Assembly: GCA_009617715.1 (NCBI GenBank)
Contig: VTFK01000138.1
Coordinates: 744,001-808,000 of the forward strand
Direction of reading: 5' to 3'
From: Plectrocnemia conspersa
Lineage: Eukaryota; Arthropoda; Insecta; Trichoptera; Polycentropodidae
Length of the DNA stretch: 64,000 bases
The translations under genes were made by a program, and so were the position numbers. The notes beneath the pieces are model-generated. The model saw nothing but the letters and a program-made list of their open reading frames with translations, had not been told where the DNA came from and did not search any database. This document shows positions 8,757 through 21,600 of this stretch, piece by piece (the stretch's first letter is position 1; each line of letters begins with the position of its first letter).

Positions 8757-8841
8757 ATGCGGGGGCGGGGGGCGCTGCTGCTGCTGGCGGCCGCCGCCTG
8801 CCTCGGGGCCGCCGCCTCGCCGCATCGCTCGCATCTCCCAG
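8757..8841 (+). CDS. first coding exon with signal peptide (secreted or membrane protein, unidentified)
   Basis: From ATG 8757, 28 codons and one base: a short basic start ('MRGRG'), a hydrophobic core ('ALLLLAAAACLGAAA') and a likely cleavage site after the alanines, a textbook signal peptide. The exon ends at CTCCCAG then GTAACT (intron begins 8842), in phase 1. The GC-rich exon in AT-rich DNA resembles first exons of insect receptors and adhesion proteins. The next exon may be 43211-43287, which has the matching phase. The protein cannot be named from this exon. Confidence 0.65.
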
Positions 8842-9378
8842 GTAACTTTACTTTGTTCGCCGCAGCCTTTGAGGAACTATCTACAAAACGCGCTTCGCCG
8901 TAGAAGCCCATTCAATATTGACGATTGTTTTTGTTGTGTTTTTAGCGTCGGTTACTCTGACGAAAACAACTAACAACTTTGTTTTCATATCTGTATTTTC
9001 TTATTCTGTAGTGTAATATATACATGCGTTTCTTCTAACGAGTTTCTTGTATGATTACAATAAGACTAAATGATATAAGTGCTAATGTCATTTGCTGACG
9101 TTTAAGGCAAAAAATCGTACATTACGGAACTTGATAAAAAATACGTGGTTTAGATTTTACATTAAAGTTTTTTTACACCTAACATTATTTATTTTGGAGA
9201 TAATGCCGTGAAAAGTAATTATACATATATTTATTGCGCAATGTAAATAGAAACGTATTGTACGTAATAATAATGAATAAATATTACAAATTAAACTACT
9301 TGATCGCGTTAATAATAATAAAATATTGTGAAACAAAACATCTTTTAAACTTTAGTTTTTGCACTGCCGGACTCTCAC

Positions 9379-9407
9379 AAATCTAAGGCACACTGTGTCT
9401 TAGATTT
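9379..9407. repeat. short perfect-stem hairpin
   Basis: AAATCTAAGGCACA and TGTGTCTTAGATTT pair with one mismatch across a one-base centre. It is an isolated palindrome with no associated gene, perhaps the remains of a small inverted-repeat element. Confidence 0.4.
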
Positions 9408-10059
9408 GAAAATTAGCAATTATATACGTAGCTTAAATTTTTTTATTTAACGCCACTAAATTTTGACAATAAATTAGGACACAATTATAACGTTTTTCCT
9501 GGACACAGGAAACACTGGAAACTTATTCATGTATTAAATTGCATAATATTATTTCATTTTGGTCAAACTTATTGCATTTTCAAAATACAATTGTCAAACG
9601 AGCTATGTTTAAACTTCTATATTTAAGCTTTTACGTAATGAATGTTACTAATATGGTTATATTAAATTAATTAAGTTGTTTTAGAATTGTAAATTATTTC
9701 AAATTTATATCATTATCTGCTAGCGTTTATTGAGCTACAACTTTAGGATCATTATTGTTTACAATATTTACCACTCTACAAACTCTATTCGCTGACACAG
9801 AAATTTTACGCTCTTATTTAAATCTCCATCAAGTGGTTGATAGACTGCAAAATAAAATCCAATTAATTAAAATATGGTTAAACCTCTGGATTTTGTATAG
9901 TACTTAGGTCCCACATTATAAAATTAATCCTTATGCATTTAAAAGAATCTTTGTTAATAAATTATTAACGAACAGTTTGATTTTCGCGAAAATCACTCGA
10001 CAAGTCATTAAATTAATAGTTTAACGGAGCACAAATGCCTAAATTTTAATATTAAAAAC

Positions 10060-10920
10060 AGTGCGGGTCTTTCAATATAGAAAAAGATATAGAAAAAGCT
10101 TTCGACACAGTATGGCATGATGGTTTGATTCATAAACTATACAAAAACAAATCCTTTGACTATCTGCTACGCTAAATACACTCATACCTGAAAAGTAGAA
10201 GCTATGTTGTTGCACTAAATAATGAACACTCGATCCCGCGTAAAATTCCAGCCCAGGGAAGTTTGTTCGTGTCGTTCCTTTTTATCTTGTATACGAACGA
10301 TATCCCAAAAATAAAACATACGCTTTTATGATACAGCTATTTTAACTAGTGCTTCCGGTCCTAAAACAATCGCGAATAAATCACAAAAATCTTTTCAAAT
10401 TTTAAATAAATACTTTGAGGGTGGAAAATTAAAATCAACCAAATTAGAACACAAGCAATTATTTTCACAAAACGTAGATAAACTCTGCCACCACCTCTCC
10501 TAAATGAAAACAAGCGTTAAATATCTGGACTTGCATCTGGACTCCAAGCTTAAATTTAATAAACTTATTTTGGAACTTCGCTCTGAAGGGCTTGCCTCCA
10601 TTGCGGCTCTTAGACCAATATTTAATAGAAAAAGCGCGCTAACTATAATTTTTTTATCTATAAACAATTAATTAGACCCATTTTAACATATGCCTGTCCA
10701 GTATAGAGTCATTTTCAAAACACTGTCATTTTCATACCAGAAAATATTATAAAAATATCTCGCGAATCTACACTAATCCACTGATTTCGTGTATCGGTGA
10801 ATACGATAAAAACAACCATAAATTTAAATACAAGCACAAAATGCCAAAGCACATATTGCTTTAGAGTTTCAGAAGCTAAAGACAACATATCAGTTCTTTA
10901 ATGAAATGTATTCAAATTAT
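10060..10920 (+). pseudogene. Jockey-like LINE reverse transcriptase relic
   Basis: Broken frames read RT motifs in order: 'DIEKAFDTVWHDGLIHKLY', 'YLKSRSYVVALNN', 'PAQGS' followed by 'LYTNDIP', then 'LGLHLDSKLKF'-like and 'YKQLIRPILTYACPV', which is the classic Jockey-clade thumb and connection. Many stops and indels. It is a different family from the copies at 1.7 and 7.5 kb. Confidence 0.75.
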
Positions 10921-11648
10921 CATTTCATTAATTGTTGTTTTTTATTTCAATAAAATATTTCCTTAATTCTCCATGGTTTGTCCGCAAATCTATGTTACAA
11001 CGTGATTTAAAATATACATATATCATTACCAAATACTTTGATAAATTAGATATAAAGCACGAGATAATTAAAGCTCTTACAAATATGTTAATATCAAACT
11101 TTTACCATTATCAAAACAAAATTAGTTGTAGGTAAGATGGGTAGAATACATTGTTTTACACAAAATTAATGTTTCATATTTACTTGTTATCAAGACGGAA
11201 AACATATAATATTTGGAAATTTAGTTAGAGAATAATATTATAGAAATTCTACCTATTGCAGTGGTCTCACCAGACGACCCGAAAACCACATTGAGTCAAA
11301 ATGTTTATATAATTTACATAGAACAGTGGTTCTTAAACATTTTACTGTTACACTTCCCTCGGGAAAGATCTTACGATCCACGTCTCCCGTGATTCCGGCC
11401 TAAACTTTAGAGTGAGTTGCATTTTGAAGCATTGGAGTAAAAAACTTTATTTTCTTTGAGGTACCTATATGGCTATCTCAGTTATAAATTCTACAACAGG
11501 AGTTATGACTCGTCCGCGTTAGAGCCAGCCCAATCTTGTGTGATAAGACAAAACTGTATGATACAGCAGCATATCTTGAATAGTCTGTGATTCAAAGCAC
11601 AAGACGGAATTGACAACTTGAATACCGGTAGATAGGAGCGGTTCGTAG

Positions 11649-13485
11649 CTAGGGATTGCAATAATATCGGTATTTTCAATACCGGTATTGACGTTATTAT
11701 TATTTTAATTAATTGGTAATAAAAATAGACAAAAAAATAATCCGAGTACCGCTTCCATGTTTATTGATTAACAAAACCAAAGCATTCATATACCCCGGCA
11801 ACCATTGTTTCGATGTATTAAATATTTTAATTATATTATTATTCCTTTCAATGTTTACTACAATCCAGTACAATAATTATGTTTCGTAGAAATTTAAGTA
11901 CTTGTTAGTTAGCACGGCAAAAACCAATAGTTAGTCTTCACTGCGTTTCCATGGTTGTTCAAACACAAACCTAAGGTAAATAAATTTATTTATTTATTTT
12001 AATTAAATTAAATGAACCGTTATACCGTTATTATGTTCCTTAAAGTTAGGTTTGGGTTTGAACAGCAAATAGACGTTTCGCAACTGTCAAATTTGTGCTT
12101 AGTGCTGTGCTAACTAACAAGTCCAAATTTTTTTGTTTAATTGTGAATTGTTTTTTTATTACATTACAATTAAATTACTACACCTAATTGTCATGTATAT
12201 TTAAACGTGCTATATATCCGTTTATTCAAAGTCAAACTTAATGCTTTATTGCTAAGTTTATGCTGTAGTATATTGTTAAATGTATGCAAATTTTGCGAAA
12301 AAATCCAATGATTCTAGAGTTGTACGATTTTCTTTAAATATATTGAATGAAGATCTAACTATTGTCGTTTTCATATTTTTTTTGAAATACAATAAAATGT
12401 TAAATTTCGGCTTCCTCAAATTCAGGTACTTCTAAAAATACTTTATATAATACGCTGATCCTTAATTATGTTGTCTACGAGTACTAATACAAATAAATAA
12501 GACGACTGTGTACAAAAACTTTTTCGTTCCATTTATTTATTACATTGTCGAAAATACAAAATTATCGCCAAGTCTTTCTTCTTTTGAAACAATAAATCTA
12601 GGAAAAAAAAATTTGTCTTTGATCGACTGCTTCTAAAAGCCTTTTAAATTTTTATCAGGTGCCAAAGCCCCACTCGCTAATTTATTCCAATAAAATTTAA
12701 GATATTTCAGATTTATTAAAAAATATACACCTTATAAAGAAATACCAAAACATATTATTATTTTTCAGCATCGTTTTTCACGAACCAAATCATCATACTT
12801 TGGTTGAAGTTTTTGAATTAATGTTTTCTTAAAAATTGACGATATATACTGATCTGTTAATCTTGATCTTTTGGGAGTTTTGTTGTTTTCGTTGTAGAAA
12901 ATAATTGTTCGCATTTATGTGTTTCCGAATATAGCCAGTATACGCTTTGCTATTTTTTTCCAATAAAATATGTTCCTATATTACTCATTATTTTTTGTCA
13001 GTGATAATTATCCGAAAGAACCTTCTGAGAAATGAGTGTGTAATTGAAAATCTGTGTTCAAAATGCGACATATTTCTTTCTAAAAATAGATTTATGATTG
13101 TGCTATTTATGTGATTGAAATATGATTTATTTATATAATTTTGCACATTTAATATATTTTTTAGAATATCTTAATAATATTTGTTTTCGAAAGATATATC
13201 TCTCGTATATTTATTTATTTCTATTCAAGTAACGTTAATTAAATTAAACTTATTAGTGTTAATGTTAATATTATATAATACAACTACGTAAATACTGCAA
13301 AATATTCTAATCTCCGACAATGATCATCATTTTATTCTCCGCTTCTGCTTAAAACAATATGATCATCGTCGTTTTCGCAGTTCTAAGCCATAAAGATATC
13401 GTTTTAAACAAAAAAATGTACTGATATCATTTGTAATACTTGAATTTTGGCCCAATATCGGTATTACTGGTATTACAATCCCTAG
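11649..13485 (-). mobile_element. hAT-superfamily DNA transposon relic, ~1.84 kb
   Basis: The ends are inverted repeats: CTAGGGATTGCAAT at 11649 and its complement ending in CCTAG at 13485, with further AATATCGGTATT-type palindromic text inside both. On the minus strand at about 12960-12775 the text 'CEQLFST', 'RSRLTD' and an 'LQPKYDDLV'-like tail matches the C-terminal dimerisation region of BED-type hAT transposases. Eight-base flanks do not match well. A smaller inverted-repeat element (11900-12122) sits inside. Confidence 0.6.
11900..12122. mobile_element. 223-bp MITE nested in the hAT relic
   Basis: The ends ACTTGTTAGTTAGCAC and GTGCTAACTAACAAGT are perfect inverted repeats; farther in, CAAACACAAACCTAAGG pairs with TTAGGTTTGGGTTTG. 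The right half resembles repeats at 23632 and 37568. No coding potential. Confidence 0.65.
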
Positions 13486-13689
13486 GTATTCTGATTTAAT
13501 CGATGATTTTTATTTCTCAAGAAATAAAAATCAAATAATTTCTTTCCTTATTTTACATATTTCTTCATTTGAAGAATAACTAAAGAAGTCATTCTATTTT
13601 TTAGTGGTGAAAGATTCTGGATTTTGAAATTTTTTAATTAATGACATAGACGCCCGGATTTTTCGATTATATAATTTTTCTTTAATTGC

Positions 13690-14315
13690 CCGTTGACATT
13701 TCGAGTTTAGCTCAGAATTGATATTTTCCAATTGTTTCAACAACAATTTTAAGGCCCCTTCGGCTGTCAATATCAGCTGTTGCTACTTTACAAAAACGAT
13801 AAAAAAAACATTTTTAAATTATTGAAAAATAAAAATAGCCCTAAATCGTTTTGCATTCTACCGATTCCCATGCGTAATTTATTTTTATGGGAGCGGATTT
13901 TTAGATAACCAAAGCAAAAATAAATCCGCCGGCCGGTTAGAGTAATAGAAAATCGCAATTTTTTTGTTAATTCACATACTTTCGCATATGCATATTTTCA
14001 AACATCTGGCACGAACATCTTCGAAATGGTTGCTTAAACAGAGTGTCTACTTTTATAACTTATGCAAAAATTAGTCGATTTCGAGTGTTAAAAAATTGTA
14101 AACATTTTTTTGTCATTCCCGGACCTATTAAAACCTTCCAATAAGTATGCATATTAGGCATGAACCTGTCTTTATTTATGCAGCGTTATAAATAGAGCAA
14201 TGGTTATAAACATTTTTAAAATATTCGTACAAATTAAATTTTATATAATAAAAAATGCCTTATAAAATTTCTCGAGAAATGAAAATTTTCGATTCGACAA
14301 TTTTCTCAAGAAGAA
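13690..14315. repeat. dispersed repeat, copy A (inverted copy at 51705-52325)
   Basis: About 620 bp that match 51705-52325 in reverse complement, including CCGGCCGGTTAGAGTAATAG, TCCCATGCGTAATT and TGCATATTAGGCATGAAC. Ends contain short palindromes (TTCTCGAGAA). No coding frame. It is probably a non-autonomous transposon of unknown class. Confidence 0.65.
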
Positions 14316-15189
14316 ACACTAGCAATCAATGAGCGATGGAACACGTTCGGTCACTTTGGTTTTTTAAGAGCTATGTAGGAATCCCCCTTAGTCGATATAG
14401 TCCAGTCAAGTTTCAACAGAAATCAGTGCTGTCTTGTGACTAATGTAAATTAGTAATCACTCCCTTCATCTTCTGTTTAAGTGACAATAGAAACGATATC
14501 AATATAATTCAAGCATTAAAAATCCGGATCATTTGAATCATAATCAAAAAAACTCCTCGAAGTTTTCCCGATCGACATTTTCAAAGCATTTTAGTTTTGA
14601 GAAGACAAGTACGTTAAATGATGTTTTATAATGATGTTTAAGTTGAATTAAACTTGTAACAATAGGCTTTGAAAACTTTGCATCAATAAGGCCATATGTT
14701 TTTATTCGTGTAAGCAGAAGCAATACTGCATTATGTGGAAACCCTTTTACTTAAAAAAAAAAACATTTTGAACCGATTTCCGAAGATCTTTACCCATCCA
14801 TGCTCCTTTTTGGTTATTAACAGAAAGATTTTTTATTTCAGTCTCCTTACCTTATCATACCGTTTGTTTCATATATCACAACATACGCTTATTCTCATTG
14901 AAAAAAAAAAAATATTTGAAGCACGGATTATTTGCAAACCTGATAATCGAGAGTATATACACTGTTTTCACTTTACTTATATTAACTGTATCAATAATAT
15001 AAACTACACTACTGTGAACTAGGATGTTCAAATGTACTTGAGAATACTCAACACTGAAGATTTGATACAATAATTTAAAACTATTTGTGTATTTTTTTTT
15101 ATTGTAAACGAATAGATATTTATATGTTTATCAATAAAATGCTCTGTTTGTTTTGTAAAAGGTAGTGGCCCTTAACTTTTTTGATCGTC

Positions 15190-15830
15190 GAAGAAATTTT
15201 CTCTCAAATAAAATTAATTTAAAAGCGACAGAATCGAGTTTTAATTCGATTCGTTTTTTCTCCCTTCTTCTTTGTGGTATTAGAAGCGAGAGCAAATTTA
15301 TATGAAAAATTAAGACGAATTCCTCCTTTTACACGTATATTAGCCCAGACCGTCGGACGAGCGAGGAATTAAAATTCCATCCTTTCGATTTGCGCCATCT
15401 GGTCCCGTCTTAATTTCGTATTACCTGCGAACGTTTCGAAATTCGCTCTACGTTGCCACTCTTACCTAATATTACACTACGCTATGTATATTTATATTAT
15501 TTTTTTCATACTTAATTTGCATACAATTTTCTTCCCCGCACAGATGTCGGCCGAGGGAGTATCGTTGGCTTTTAGGGTTATTTTTTCCGTCGTTATACTG
15601 CGTAGGTATGCGTATGCTTTTTATTCCGGTCCAAAGGAAAATCGCCAAAGGGCACCGCAACGTAACGAGTCAGCCTTTTTTATTGCGCACAATTGGAAAG
15701 AGTTATCGGAAAGATACTTTTGCGCTGAGTGAAAACGTTGCGAAACTTTTTCGCGAGTCTCGGCGTTAAATTGCGTTCGAAAGTATCTTGATAGTCTGAG
15801 ACGAATTTCCACCATATCTTAGCTTAAGCA
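15190..15830. other. GC-richer TE-free island, candidate regulatory element (possible small exon inside)
   Basis: This segment differs from its surroundings in CpG content and lacks repeat signatures. Inside, 15544-15605 is bounded by a good acceptor (CTTCCCCGCACAG) and a donor (CGTAG then GTATGC), begins with ATG and is open for 20 codons ('MSAEGVSLAFRVIF...'). Its phase does not fit the signal-peptide exon, so an alternative first exon or chance are both possible. Conservation in other species would decide. Confidence 0.3.
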
Positions 15831-16539
15831 GAATTGTGTGATATTTTTCATTTCGGATAGTTGATTACTTACTCCTGCCATTCCTAACTAAGTCAACCGA
15901 ACTTACTATTTATTTTTAAATTACGGTTTAAGTATATTGCTCATAAAGATAAAACGACAGTATACAAAATCAATACAACATTTTTTTTTATATAAGAATG
16001 TATTGCTTGTGACGAAACTATTTTGTTCTGTGGATGACTCCGCCTACCGATAACGTCATTATAGTAAATTTACTACTTACAAGCTACTATTAGAACAACT
16101 AGAGCATGAATTATGATAGATATGTATAATAATTAAAATGGATTTTACCATTTTTACGCCACTTATGCCGCGAAGCTATAATCATAATTTTGCCGCGATT
16201 ACACTTCATAACATTTCATTGCCCCAATAATTAATTAAGTTATGCGGTGATTTAAAATCTATTACAATTTTTTATTAAATAAAATCTATTACAGCTACCT
16301 CGACTTCCGACTGTGGTTTTTATCTCGAAACGTTCGGCACGCGACGATTGGGCGACAGAAACGAAAAATAATTGCACGCTTAGTATTATTGTAAATAAAA
16401 TGTATGTATATTAAAACGAAAAAGTATACTATTAATTTAAAAGCAATTTTATTTTAAAATTATCAACAAATATTATATGATATGTTCTCTATCGTATCTC
16501 AAAATATTTATAAAAAATCTTTGATCAGCTTTACCGTAA

Positions 16540-17580
16540 TGCCTGCATTGCACTTTCTGGAAGTTGACCAAGGTTGGCCAATGACGGAGAATATAGTGGG
16601 TTACTTCTTTACTCTAAAATCTCTCGGAAGTTGTCCGAGGTTATCGAGAACGGGAGGTAAAGTGGGGGTAAATTCAGTCGACTTGGCCAGCTTCGAGCGC
16701 TTCCGAACATTGTCGGCAAACGAACCGAAGTCAAAAAATCGGAGCTGCTCTTTCGAGCGCGAGCGGTGAAATACTTCCCTTTTTGCTCTCTCGCGTGTTA
16801 AGTGACGAGAGTGAGAGAGATAATGATATGGTTTTTCGCAAACTGAGATAGAACGAGTAACTCGGTTCAATTTCAGTATACGCGTAGGCGTCCTATGGTC
16901 AACACGCATGACGAGCGCTGCATCGTGGTCACGTGGTCAAGTTATAATACCACATGCTTGTCAAGGACTTCAACAGACTCTTACTGATATCTTTGAATAT
17001 TTTAGGGCACCAAAAGGGATTAATTATATTTTTGATAGTATATTCTTCTAACAGATATCGTTATTATATTTTTTTTCATAAAAAATTAAATAATTAGTGG
17101 TACTTGATTTTGTTAAAAAAAATCGTTTCGAATATCCTTATGTATTTTCCTAGATCGGTTTATATAAATGTCACACCATAACGAATTCTTATTTAGAATC
17201 GATGGCGACAAATTCTAGGATAGTCGTATACTGAAGTATCATTTTTATGCCTTACGGCATTTTGCAAAAGCCGACAAAGATTTTGCGTAAATTGAATATT
17301 TACGACCGAAAAGTTTTCACTGATATTGTATTGGTGAGTTCCCATACAAACTTAATAAAATGAAAATTTAAAAATTGCGATTATTTGGTACATTTTTCGA
17401 TCGCGCGCAAATATGCCAGCTGTACGTGACAGAAGCCGCCGTCCGGACGTCATTCACGGCCGCCGTCCGCACGCCATATGAAATTTGTGGCAGTGTGGTC
17501 GCTTACTCGAAGTCGTAGGTCTCGGCCGACTTCATTTGTAACTTCGGTTCGGACAACTTCCAGAGAGTGTAGTGTAGGCA
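16540..17580. mobile_element. PIF/Harbinger-like non-autonomous element, copy 1 (1,041 bp)
   Basis: It starts TGCCTGCATTGCACTTTC and ends with the complement (GAGAGTGTAGTGTAGGCA), flanked on both sides by TAA (16537-16539 and 17581-17583), the three-base target duplication typical of PIF/Harbinger. The next ~80 bp at the left match the terminus of the element at 62.3 kb, which carries a MADF-like frame. The interior 16650-17580 is shared with 58952-59897. No transposase remains. Confidence 0.75.
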
Positions 17581-18661
17581 TAACGTGCTATATATTTTTT
17601 TCCTGAGACTATTAATAAAAAACCATAAATTTTGATTGCCTGAACTACCAACAAACCTCAATTTCAGTTTCCTATTACATGCTTCGAACAATTATCGTTC
17701 CTGTTGCTTACGTTCAATGTTCTATGATAACAAAACCAAACATCGTAGGAAAAAATCGGTGGAGTCCCAGTTCTATTGTTTCTTAAGCGACCTATATAGG
17801 CGTTCGTAAACCATTCTAAAGTTAGTTCTAATTCATTCATAAATTATTCTCCAGTGCAGAAATATGTATGTATAATATATTGTTCTGAAACGAAACATGA
17901 GTAATCATCTGTGAATTTAAATAGAATTACGCATTATAATTGTATTCGGTCTAAAGTTTACATAAAGCTAAATGCTTTCGAAGATTTTCTACCACATGTT
18001 CATAACCACTATTTATGTTAGCTTGTAGAAACACAAAGATTGATGAATTGCATTTTTATAATCAACATTTATATTTTCGGGATCAAGTGATGGCCTTTAT
18101 CATATAAATAAATGTGTGTTCATGTCTTTCAGAAAAAAATGATTCATCACTAAACATTTATATCTTTTGTTTTTATTTCCACATTGCCAGAATTTAATCT
18201 AAACTTCCCTACTAATCTTGTCTTTAACATAAAGATATCCATTTCAAGCATACTATTCTTATCTCTTTGTCTTAATATATATAATACACTTAATGTCTTT
18301 CTCAAAACTGATCTATACATAACACATAAAACATGAACCATATTTGCATAAAAATATACTTGTTTTCTTGTTGTACTAATTTTTTTCACCAAAAACCCAA
18401 TGACAATTATTAGCACTTACAATTAACTACGGCAAAAAATATTTTCAAAGATAAAACGAAACTTTTTGTGAACCTTTCTAATTAAAATTCAATAGTATTC
18501 TGAGAACCACTTCTGGGTTATTTGAACTACCCTATGTGGTTTAAAATAGATAACTGTAAAATATGCTGTTTTTGAAATTCCGAAAATTTGTTAACACAGT
18601 AAATTCCAAGACTAAAAAAAAACGCGTTAAGAGCAAAGCCCATAATAAACATTAATCTGTA

Positions 18662-18868
18662 GTGATAGACCTCCCAATAACACGGTAAATTGGGGACATG
18701 ATATTTGGGTGTCCGTTATTATTTGTGTGTGCAAACCAAAGGGAGAATATCTCACTACACGCGCCTGATTCGTACGTACGTATTGAAAAAAATTGTATTT
18801 TCTAGTCCCCAATTACACGCACCCAAATAGCACGTCCCCAAATTACCGTGTTATTGGGGGGTCTACTG
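18662..18868. mobile_element. pogo-like MITE, 207 bp
   Basis: Inverted repeats of about 30 bp (TAGACCTCCCAATAACACGG at the left; CCGTGTTATTGGGGGGTCTA at the right), starting near CAGT-like ends and flanked by TA. This fits short pogo/Tigger-type elements. No coding frame. Confidence 0.65.
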
Positions 18869-19139
18869 TATATACATGCTGAAATGTTTTATAATATCGG
18901 GTAACAAAAGTTCTTAAATAAAAAAAATCAAACGATTAAAGTGATATTTTATGATTAATTATACACAAATGATAAGTAAAAATATGTATTATACATATAT
19001 ATTGTTTAGACCGTATACTAAAAAATATTATTAATGTTTTCGTATGTGGCAAGTCATGTTATTAATGATAGGGTCAAGTTAATAAATAGAGCGATACAAA
19101 TAAGATTTGCAGTACATATTTAATTATATTGCATTATTA

Positions 19140-19450
19140 TAGCATCGCTCATAAGACCGTGTCTGGAAAAGTTCATATCTCGAAACCCAATTTTACGTTA
19201 CATCTCATTGAATAATACTGAAATAGATACACAAAAAGCAAATATGTATGTGCAGCGTGCGTCGCACACACAACTCCGCGTCGTATTACAGATAAATGCA
19301 ACGTATGTAGTAACAAACGAATGTAATAAAAAAATACATGTGCATTGCGGTTCGTGTCTCGAATCTAGATTCTTATGTAGAGGTCAAATGAAAAAAGTTC
19401 GTATCTTGAAAAATTCGTATGTGAGCGGTTCGTAAGTCGAGGTACTACTG
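19140..19450. mobile_element. pogo-like MITE, decayed left end
   Basis: The right end TTCGTAAGTCGAGGTACTACTG followed by TA reads, in reverse complement, as CAGTAGTACCTCGACTTACG, a pogo/Tigger-type terminus. The left end is only vaguely similar (AAAAGTTCATATCTCGAAA), so its limit is uncertain. Confidence 0.45.
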
Positions 19451-20589
19451 TACATCATAATCATAAAAAAACTGGCAAATGTGTTATTTTTCTACAACAC
19501 AATGATTAAACAATCTAGGATCTAGATTGTCTTATTTATATTCTAGATAGAAAAACATGTATATATATATGTACATAGACACAAGTCTATTCATACTTAT
19601 TGATTATATACTTGTGCTATAAATACAAGTATTAATAAACGCTTGTAATTTAATTAGCAACGTTAAGCGTACCTTTGGCATTTCGTATTTTATGATTATT
19701 TTATTTTTAAATATAATATAAAATATATAATATAACGCCATAAAGTTGATTTACAAATAATATAAAACGTTATTCGATATTAGAAGTAGAATTGAAGATT
19801 TTTCAAGAGTTTGTTAGCTTTGTAAAAGCATCAAAATAATTCGTTTCAGTAACGTGTTGAAATCCTTCGTAAATAAAGCCCATAAATATAATACATTTCT
19901 GCTCAGTATCGATTTTTGTGTTTGAGCAATAACATTTTTTTTGTCTAAACGTATATATTATATTGTAGAATGAGGTTTTAAATATAAAGTAAAAATTAAT
20001 GAAAAAAAATCGATTTATTGATTCTCTTCAAAAGAAAATCAAAGGTTAAATTCTAATTAATTTTTGTTTTTTTTATTAGTATTAATGATGAACATATTTT
20101 AAATTTGGATTTAGTTTCAATCTAAAAAGAAGAAGAAAAGGAAATGTTCATTTAATCGGGATAATTCTAAGATGTTGTAGTGAAAACTCTGATTTATTAA
20201 AGTACAATCGAATGCATTTAACGTGTTATAAAGATCAAGGTTATCCAGATTTTATCGCATTGCCTTATTTGGAATTGCTTATGTTATTTAATTAATGTAT
20301 AATATGTGTATTTTTGGAATTTTAGAATTTTAATTTCCAGCGTAACTGTAACATATAAATTAATTATACCTTAATCCGCGTTTTCTTATTTTATATTTTC
20401 ATAAAATATCAGCATGATGAAATTATTTCCTAGGACGCCTATATTTAAAGTGAATGTTAATAAAATTCGTAGAATGTGTTACGTCTTGATTCCATATTAA
20501 AGATATACTTTTTTTATTACTTTTATTATGCAATAATGATGAAAAATATAATTTATAAAATGTTTTTAAATTGAGACAATTTTCATGTT

Positions 20590-20850
20590 TTTTTCAGTTC
20601 TTAAAACATTTGTGTTGAATGCTGGTAAATAAAAACATTTTGTTTTGTGGCGTGATCTGTCTTACCAAATAATGTTTGGTTGTTTTAATGACGCCACTGG
20701 TTGCTTTTTCGGCAATCTTAGGAAAGCTATTTTTATTTAAAACTACTCTCATTGCCTTATTTTGTAATTTTTGCAACATTACTTTATCAAATTTATTAAA
20801 TATATCTAATATGGGTTTGTTCTGTACATTAAACAGTTGTATTTGTGCAA
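20590..20850 (-). pseudogene. LINE fragment (RT C-terminal motif)
   Basis: On the minus strand 'VMLQKLQNKAMRVVLN' is the conserved LQ-NKA-R-I motif of LINE polyproteins after the RT domain. Little of the rest is readable. The adjoining 20850-21000 may be an older part of the same copy. Confidence 0.5.
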
Positions 20851-20994
20851 TTTTATGCTACAAAATTGTGTATCATAAATATAGCCAGACATATTTCACC
20901 AAAGGTTTTCATCGAAATATATTGACGTTACTTTTATTCCAATACCTCTGTACCACCTATGTGAGATGTAAAAATCAATTTGACTCCGCGTCTG

Positions 20995-21600
20995 CAATAA
21001 TGAATGCCCGTAAGGGTAAAAGGCGTCCAAGTCGTAACGACAGGGCTTCGTTTGAATTTAATTCAGCGCCCCGGGCGACTTTTTTCGCCCCCTAGGTTTC
21101 AATTTCGAATCGCAGTCCCAATTCTGACCGCCCTCGTTTACGGTCTCGGGGGCAGGAACCCTCCGAAACGTGACCGATTTCGGCTCCGGAATTAGTGCTC
21201 TTAATCTCGGCGCTGCTGCCGCCCCGCGTGTGCTGCCATATACAATATTATATAGTTGGCCGTTTTCCGAAGAATCTCCCGGATTTATTACAGGTGTTTC
21301 CGGGTTAATAAGCGCGCGACTCTCCCCGGATGTTGCTTTCCTCGGCGAACCAAGCCAGTTATGTATTTTTTGTAAACATACAAGGCGCTTCTTGCTTGCT
21401 GCTGGGTTTTCCCTCAGCTTAATTTTGCAAATTGGAGAGGCGGAAAAACACTTTTCTAAATTGAATGTGTGTTTACAGGCGCAGAGCCACGCGCCGCCGC
21501 ATAAGTTGTTATTTATATGCAAATTCTCGGATAAAAGGGATAAAAATAAAATTCGAGTGCAACGCAGGAGAGTGTTATATGACGTTTTTCTGTAACGTTG
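20995..21600. other. GC-richer TE-free island, candidate regulatory element
   Basis: About 600 bp with much higher GC and many CpG compared with both sides. Reading frames here are open in more than one phase, as expected from composition, and show no protein family. There are no terminal repeats. Its position inside the putative large intron suits an enhancer cluster. Confidence 0.35.

Noticed and set aside
8580..8911. Minus-strand frames in the CpG-rich promoter
   Set aside because: Low-complexity R/P/A/G translations of a GC-rich region; no splice or family support.
11323..11400. CAGTGGTTCTTAAACATTTT, a possible hAT-type end
   Set aside because: Only one end is visible and no 8-bp duplication or partner terminus was found, so not listed as an element.
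16482..16909. Open frames on both strands in the Harbinger-like copy
   Set aside because: They cross the element's terminus, are in non-coding shared repeat sequence, and show no domain.
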